Assembly (NCBI GenBank): GCA_030271595.1
Contig: JARXKO010000056.1
Coordinates: 1-8,621, forward strand
Source: Pseudomonadota bacterium
GTDB taxonomy: Bacteria; Pseudomonadota; Alphaproteobacteria; Sphingomonadales; Sphingomonadaceae
DNA length: 8,621 nucleotides
Direction: 5' to 3'
Position numbers and translations under genes: made by a program. Of this stretch, positions 5,396-8,621 are shown one piece after another; position 1 is the first letter of the stretch, and every line of letters starts with the position of its first letter. The notes below the pieces were generated by a model. That model ran no database searches. It saw only the letters and a list, made by a program, of their open reading frames with translations, and was not told where the DNA came from.

Positions 5396-5956
5396 ATGCG
5401 TACGTCCCTTCTTGCATTGACCCTGGCAACCACGGTCACCCTCGGCGCTTGCGCCACCAACCCCGCTGTCGGCCGCGATGCCGCGATCGGCGCTGCTGGC
5501 GGCGCCGCCGTCGGCGCGGTCGTTCCCGGGGTCAGCGTGATCGAAGGCGCTGCGGTTGGCGCCGCCATCGGCGGCCTGTCGGGCGCGATGTGGTCGGACA
5601 GCAACAACGACGGCTACGTCGATGGGTATATGTATAACGGCCAATATTATGCCGGCACTCCGCAGGGCTATGATCCGGGCACGCGCAGCGTTCTTGGCAG
5701 CGCTGTCACCGGCGCGGTCGGCGGTGCGGTCATCGGCGGCGTCGCCGGTGCGGTCATTCCGGGCGTCAGCGTCCTTCAGGGTGCGGTTATCGGCGCGGCC
5801 GTCGGCGGCCTTGCCGGCGCAGTCTATGCCGACCGCAATAATGATGGCGTTGCCGACGGTTACATCTATAACGGCCAATATTATGCGGGTGCCCCGGCGG
5901 CCGCTCCGGCCCCGGCTCCGGCTCCCACTCCGACCCGGAGCGGCGAGCGCGGCTAA
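5396..5956 (+). CDS. Glycine-zipper lipoprotein with duplicated DxNxDG module
   Basis: This predicted 186-residue lipoprotein has signal peptide residues 1-18 and lipobox LGAC with Cys19. It then contains two homologous 57-residue modules, at about 31-87 and 109-165, offset by 78 residues. Each module has a Gly/Ala-rich glycine-zipper stretch (small residues every fourth position, VPGVSVIEG and IPGVSVLQG in the middle), then an acidic loop, DSNNDGYVDG at 68-77 and DRNNDGVADG at 146-155, then YNGQYYAG. The acidic loops resemble dockerin or EF-hand-like calcium-binding loops. The tail is Ala/Pro-rich. Glycine-zipper lipoproteins usually sit in the outer membrane or periplasm; the exact function is unknown. 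The ATG at 5396 has GGGAG 9 nt upstream. Only 16 bp separate it from the L,D-transpeptidase gene, so they are very likely one operon. The C-terminus lacks a terminal Lys, so Braun-lipoprotein-style attachment to peptidoglycan is not suggested. Confidence 0.88.
   Translation: MRTSLLALTLATTVTLGACATNPAVGRDAAIGAAGGAAVGAVVPGVSVIEGAAVGAAIGGLSGAMWSDSNNDGYVDGYMYNGQYYAGTPQGYDPGTRSVLGSAVTGAVGGAVIGGVAGAVIPGVSVLQGAVIGAAVGGLAGAVYADRNNDGVADGYIYNGQYYAGAPAAAPAPAPAPTPTRSGERG
5486..5656 (+). repeat. Internal module copy 1 of the glycine-zipper gene
   Basis: It encodes residues 31-87. It contains a 20-bp stretch at 5633-5652 (coding YNGQYY) that recurs identically at 5867-5886, 234 bp (78 codons) downstream. 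Confidence 0.85.
5720..5890 (+). repeat. Internal module copy 2 of the glycine-zipper gene
   Basis: It encodes residues 109-165, aligned without gaps to copy 1. The strongest identity is at the NNDG loop and YNGQYYAG; the zipper stretch keeps its pattern with Ile/Val/Ala exchanges. Confidence 0.85.
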
Positions 5957-5972
5957 CACGCTTGGAGACCAA

Positions 5973-7376
5973 GTGAACCGATTGCGTATGACGTGCACCG
6001 GCCAAGCGCCAGTGCGCGAAAATCGGAAAATGAGTGGCGTCGCGGCAGCATTGTTTGCCGCGGCGCCCCTTGCTTTTGGACTCGCGGCCGGGATTTCGAG
6101 CCCGGCATTGGCAAGATCGAAAGCGGCAGTCGCCGCAGTGCCTGCGCAGCCCCGGGCCTATGGTCTGTCGATCACCGATTTCTACGCCTCGCGCGGCGAC
6201 TATCCGTTGTGGCTCGCACCCGCCGCGGGCGGCGCCGCACAGGATCTCGTGGCGCTGCTGCAAAGCGCGAAAACCGACGGCCTCGATCCCAACGCCTACG
6301 GCCTCGACGCCATCAACCAGGCGCTGGCCGACGCCAGGAAGGGCGACCGCAAGGCCGTTGTGCGCGCCGACCGGCTGCTGTCGCAGGCGTTCATTGCCTA
6401 TGTCGGCGATATGCGGCGCGATCCCGGCCTGGGCATCATTTACGTCGAACCGCAGCTCAAGCCGTCGCTGCCGGTCTCGCGCGTGCTGCTGGAAGACGTC
6501 GCGCGGGCGCCGAGCCCGTCCGCCTATCTCAAGAGCTTCGCGTGGATGAACCCGCTTTACGCCCATCTGCGTCAAGCGCTGGTCGACAAGGCCTATGACA
6601 GCGACGAACATCGCGCGCTGATCGCGCTCAACCTCGACCGGGCGCGGGTGCTTCCGGCGGGCAAGCAGCGCTACATCCTGGTCAATGCCGCCGAACAGAA
6701 ACTGTTCACCTTCGAAGACGGCAAGCAGCTCGACGAGATGCGGGTGGTCGTCGGCAAGCCCAAATATCCGACCCCGATGATGGCCGCGTTCGTCCGCTTC
6801 GCGGCGCTCAACCCATATTGGTACGTGCCCCCCGACCTCGCCAGCGAGCGCATCGCCCCCAATGTCCTCAAGCAGGGCCTGCCCTACCTCAAGAGCCTGG
6901 GCTATGAAGTGATGTCCGACTGGACCGAGGAAGCCTCGATCATCGATCCCAAGACGATCGACTGGAAAGCGGTCGCCGCGGGCAAGAAAGACATTTTCAT
7001 CCGCCAGAAGCCGGGGCCGCACAATTCGATGGGGCGGATGAAATTCATGTTCCCCAACGAAGCCGGGATCTATCTTCACGACAACCCCGAGCGCGAGTTG
7101 TTCAGCGAGGCCTCGCGGCTCTACAGCGGCGGCTGCGTCCGGCTCGAGGATGCGGCGCGGCTCGGCCAATGGCTGTTCGGCCATGGGCTCGACTGGGAAA
7201 CCGCGGCGACCGAGCAGCAGGTCCCGCTCGACCGGCCGGTGCCGGTGTACATCACGTATTTGACGGCAATGCCGGGCAGCGATGGCAAGATCGCCTACTT
7301 CGATGACGTCTATAGCCGCGACAAGGACAGGCTCGCGGCGCTCGGCCTGGCCAGCGGAGCGGTCGCAACGCGCTAA
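5973..7376 (+). CDS. L,D-transpeptidase (YkuD family, LdtD/YcbB-like)
   Basis: This 467-residue periplasmic enzyme forms 3-3 cross-links in peptidoglycan or attaches proteins to it. Its catalytic YkuD domain covers about 233-430: RYILVNAAEQKLFTF, NPYWYVPPDLA, then YLHDNPERELFS with His369 and YSGGCVRL with the catalytic Cys388 and Arg390. The region about 63-230 resembles the scaffold domain of LdtD-like enzymes. Family members often carry a peptidoglycan-binding domain just before the catalytic domain; here only a short helical link (about 205-230) is present. The N-terminus has a signal-like hydrophobic stretch (22-40) with an ALA cleavage site near 47. I chose GTG 5973 because GGAG stands 5 nt upstream; ATG 6030 (residue 20) would give a shorter, more typical signal peptide but has no good ribosome site. 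It is probably co-transcribed with the glycine-zipper lipoprotein. Confidence 0.93.
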   Translation: MNRLRMTCTGQAPVRENRKMSGVAAALFAAAPLAFGLAAGISSPALARSKAAVAAVPAQPRAYGLSITDFYASRGDYPLWLAPAAGGAAQDLVALLQSAKTDGLDPNAYGLDAINQALADARKGDRKAVVRADRLLSQAFIAYVGDMRRDPGLGIIYVEPQLKPSLPVSRVLLEDVARAPSPSAYLKSFAWMNPLYAHLRQALVDKAYDSDEHRALIALNLDRARVLPAGKQRYILVNAAEQKLFTFEDGKQLDEMRVVVGKPKYPTPMMAAFVRFAALNPYWYVPPDLASERIAPNVLKQGLPYLKSLGYEVMSDWTEEASIIDPKTIDWKAVAAGKKDIFIRQKPGPHNSMGRMKFMFPNEAGIYLHDNPERELFSEASRLYSGGCVRLEDAARLGQWLFGHGLDWETAATEQQVPLDRPVPVYITYLTAMPGSDGKIAYFDDVYSRDKDRLAALGLASGAVATR

Positions 7377-8080
7377 AAGCCGAGCTGCCAGCTGGCGTGA
7401 TAATTGGTCCGGTAGGCGATCGCGCGCCCCTGATCATCGAGCGCCGGGCGGAAGCGCAGCCGCTGCATCAGCAAGGGACATAAATCGCGGTCAATGGCGG
7501 CGTCGCCGCTCGAGCGCAGCAACCGGCAGTCGCCGAGATAGCCGCCTGGCGCGATGGTGATCGCGACGTCGGCCGATCCCGCGGGCAGCCGGCCCGACGC
7601 GATCAGCTGATAATCGCCGCGACTGAGATTGCGCACCAGCCGCGGCGGCGTGAAGCGCGAGAAATCGCCGCTTCCGCCACCGCCAGGGCCATTGCCGCTG
7701 CCGCCCGCACCGCTGCCAGTGCCAGCCACCGCAGCACCCGGTCGGGCCGCGGCGCCGGTGCCCGCGGCCGGTGCCGCGACGATAGAATTGGCAGCGGGAA
7801 ACTTTTGTTTTGGAGCAACAATTTCGGTCGGCTTGGCAGCGCTGGCCGGTGCTCCTGGCGCCTGTTTGGCACGCTCGGGCCTGCGCGCTGGCGGCGGCTC
7901 GCGCGGCGGCGGCGGCGGGTCGGCGATGGTGATGATCGTCATCTGCTCGACGGCATGGCGAATGATCGTGACATTGAGCCCGGCGACGATCAGCGCCGCG
8001 AGCGCGAGGTGGACCACGATCACGCCAGCCGCAGCCCTGGTCCGGTCCGGCTGGCCGAGATTGCCGCTGTAACTGCCCAT
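7373..8080 (-). CDS. TonB-like energy transducer
   Basis: This 235-residue protein has TonB architecture. There is one N-terminal membrane anchor (about 17-40, AAAGVIVVHLALAALIVAG and following), a proline-rich stretch (ADPPPPPREPPP at 53-64) that would span the periplasm, and a Gly/Ser-rich linker (about 118-138). The C-terminal TonB/TolA-like domain (about 158-235) shows DVAITIAPGGYLGDCRLLRS, SSGDAAIDRDL and RLRFRPALDDQGRA. TonB couples the ExbB/ExbD proton channel to outer-membrane transporters; no exbB or exbD is nearby, so this is likely one of several TonB-like proteins. Two cysteines, 185 and 201, lie in the C-terminal domain. The ATG at 8080 starts 31 bp after the accC stop. An upstream in-frame ATG at 8158 would overlap accC and adds a non-matching basic N-terminus. 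The stop codon overlaps that of the convergent L,D-transpeptidase gene. Confidence 0.87.
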   Translation of the reverse strand: MGSYSGNLGQPDRTRAAAGVIVVHLALAALIVAGLNVTIIRHAVEQMTIITIADPPPPPREPPPARRPERAKQAPGAPASAAKPTEIVAPKQKFPAANSIVAAPAAGTGAAARPGAAVAGTGSGAGGSGNGPGGGGSGDFSRFTPPRLVRNLSRGDYQLIASGRLPAGSADVAITIAPGGYLGDCRLLRSSGDAAIDRDLCPLLMQRLRFRPALDDQGRAIAYRTNYHASWQLGF

Positions 8081-8091
8081 CGCGGCACCAA

Positions 8092-8104
8092 CGCGCGAAG
8101 CGCG
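8092..8104 (-). repeat. Small perfect hairpin between accC and the TonB-like gene
   Basis: CGCGC and GCGCG arms (8092-8096, 8100-8104) flank a 3-nt loop in the 31-bp gap downstream of accC. No T-run follows on the minus strand, so it is not a standard terminator. It may affect mRNA stability, or be chance in GC-rich DNA. Confidence 0.35.
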
Positions 8105-8111
8105 AATGGGT

Positions 8112-8621
8112 TTAAGCCGACGGGCCTTCGGTCTGCTGGCGCGCAAGCCACTGCTCAAGCCATTTGATGGTGTAATCGCCGGCCAGGAATTCGGGATCGC
8201 GAACCAGCCGCTGGTGGAGCGGGATGGTGGTCTTCATCCCCTCGATGACGAATTCCTCGAGCGCGCGCTTGAGCCTGAGGATGCAGCCCTCGCGGGTGCG
8301 GCCATAGACGATCAATTTGGCGATCATGCTGTCGTAATAAGGCGGCACGGTGTAGCCGGTGTAGAGCCCGCTATCGACGCGGACGTGCATCCCGCCGGGC
8401 GCGACATAGGCCTTCACGGTGCCCGGCGAGGGCGCGAAGGTCTCGGGATCCTCGGCGTTGATTCGGCATTCGATGGCGTGGCCGTGGAGGACGAGGTCCT
8501 CCTGCCTGACCGACAGGCCGAGGCCGGCGGCGACGCGGATCTGTTCGCGCACCAGATCGACCCCGCTGATCATCTCGGTCACCGGATGCTCGACCTGGAG
8601 CCGGGTATTCATTTCGATGAA
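8112..8621 (-). CDS. accC: Biotin carboxylase subunit of acetyl-CoA carboxylase (partial, N-terminus beyond right edge)
   Basis: AccC carboxylates biotin on the carrier protein AccB using ATP and bicarbonate, the first half of malonyl-CoA synthesis for fatty acids. The 169 visible residues are the C-terminal third of a protein of about 450. They begin at FIEMNTRLQVEHPVTE, which holds the catalytic Glu, Asn and Arg corresponding to E. coli Glu288, Asn290 and Arg292. They continue with ECRINAEDP (the Arg matching Arg338), APSPGTVKAYVAPGG, YTVPPYYDSMIAKLIVYG and a C-terminal helical part with EGMKTTIPLHQ. Similar proteins include propionyl- and methylcrotonyl-CoA carboxylase alpha chains, but these run on into a biotinyl domain, whereas here the protein stops at 8112, which supports stand-alone AccC. 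accB would be expected to the right of the window. Confidence 0.96.
   Translation of the reverse strand, partial: FIEMNTRLQVEHPVTEMISGVDLVREQIRVAAGLGLSVRQEDLVLHGHAIECRINAEDPETFAPSPGTVKAYVAPGGMHVRVDSGLYTGYTVPPYYDSMIAKLIVYGRTREGCILRLKRALEEFVIEGMKTTIPLHQRLVRDPEFLAGDYTIKWLEQWLARQQTEGPSA

Noticed and set aside
5787..7184. A 465-codon open frame on the minus strand
   Set aside because: It mirrors the L,D-transpeptidase gene, whose catalytic motifs and domain order are clear on the plus strand.

Overview
This window looks like ordinary core chromosome of a high-GC alphaproteobacterium, most likely a member of the Sphingomonadales. The evidence is the very high GC content, a fatty acyl-AMP ligase of the kind seen near sphingolipid genes, an NDUFA12-type complex I accessory protein, a DUF2155 lipoprotein, and the gene order recX, cold-shock protein, DUF192, NDUFA12, DUF2155, aat. 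I recognised families by reading translated motifs, without any database search.

Layout. Positions 1-1441 (minus) hold the N-terminal 480 codons of the fatty acyl-AMP ligase, cut by the left edge. An 88-bp divergent spacer with a perfect 7-bp inverted repeat separates it from a tightly packed plus-strand run: recX (1530-2096), a double cold-shock-domain protein (2154-2771), a DUF192 lipoprotein with no conventional start codon (about 2768-3232), an NDUFA12-family protein (3296-3679) and a DUF2155 lipoprotein (3682-4281). The last of these runs 199 bp into the 3' end of the convergent aat gene (4083-4823, minus), so conserved parts of two proteins are encoded on opposite strands. An ArsC-family reductase (4843-5190, minus) lies just upstream of aat.

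A 205-bp divergent spacer carries an extended -10 promoter reading right. It drives a two-gene envelope unit: a lipoprotein built from two copies of a glycine-zipper plus calcium-loop-like module (5396-5956), then a periplasmic L,D-transpeptidase (5973-7376). The transpeptidase stop codon overlaps, base for base, the stop of a convergent TonB-like gene (7373-8080, minus). That gene follows the 3' part of accC, biotin carboxylase (8112-8621, minus), which is cut by the right edge.

How the genes relate. Most are housekeeping genes for lipid precursors (FAAL, AccC), envelope structure (glycine-zipper lipoprotein, L,D-transpeptidase, TonB, two more predicted lipoproteins), respiration (NDUFA12), stress and nucleic acids (RecX, cold shock) and N-degron tagging (Aat). 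I see no tRNA, rRNA, CRISPR array, insertion sequence, phage gene or toxin-antitoxin pair. I found no convincing new defence or mobile system. The points most worth a second look are the aat/DUF2155 antisense overlap, the start of the DUF192 gene, and the duplicated glycine-zipper/DxNxDG lipoprotein beside the L,D-transpeptidase.
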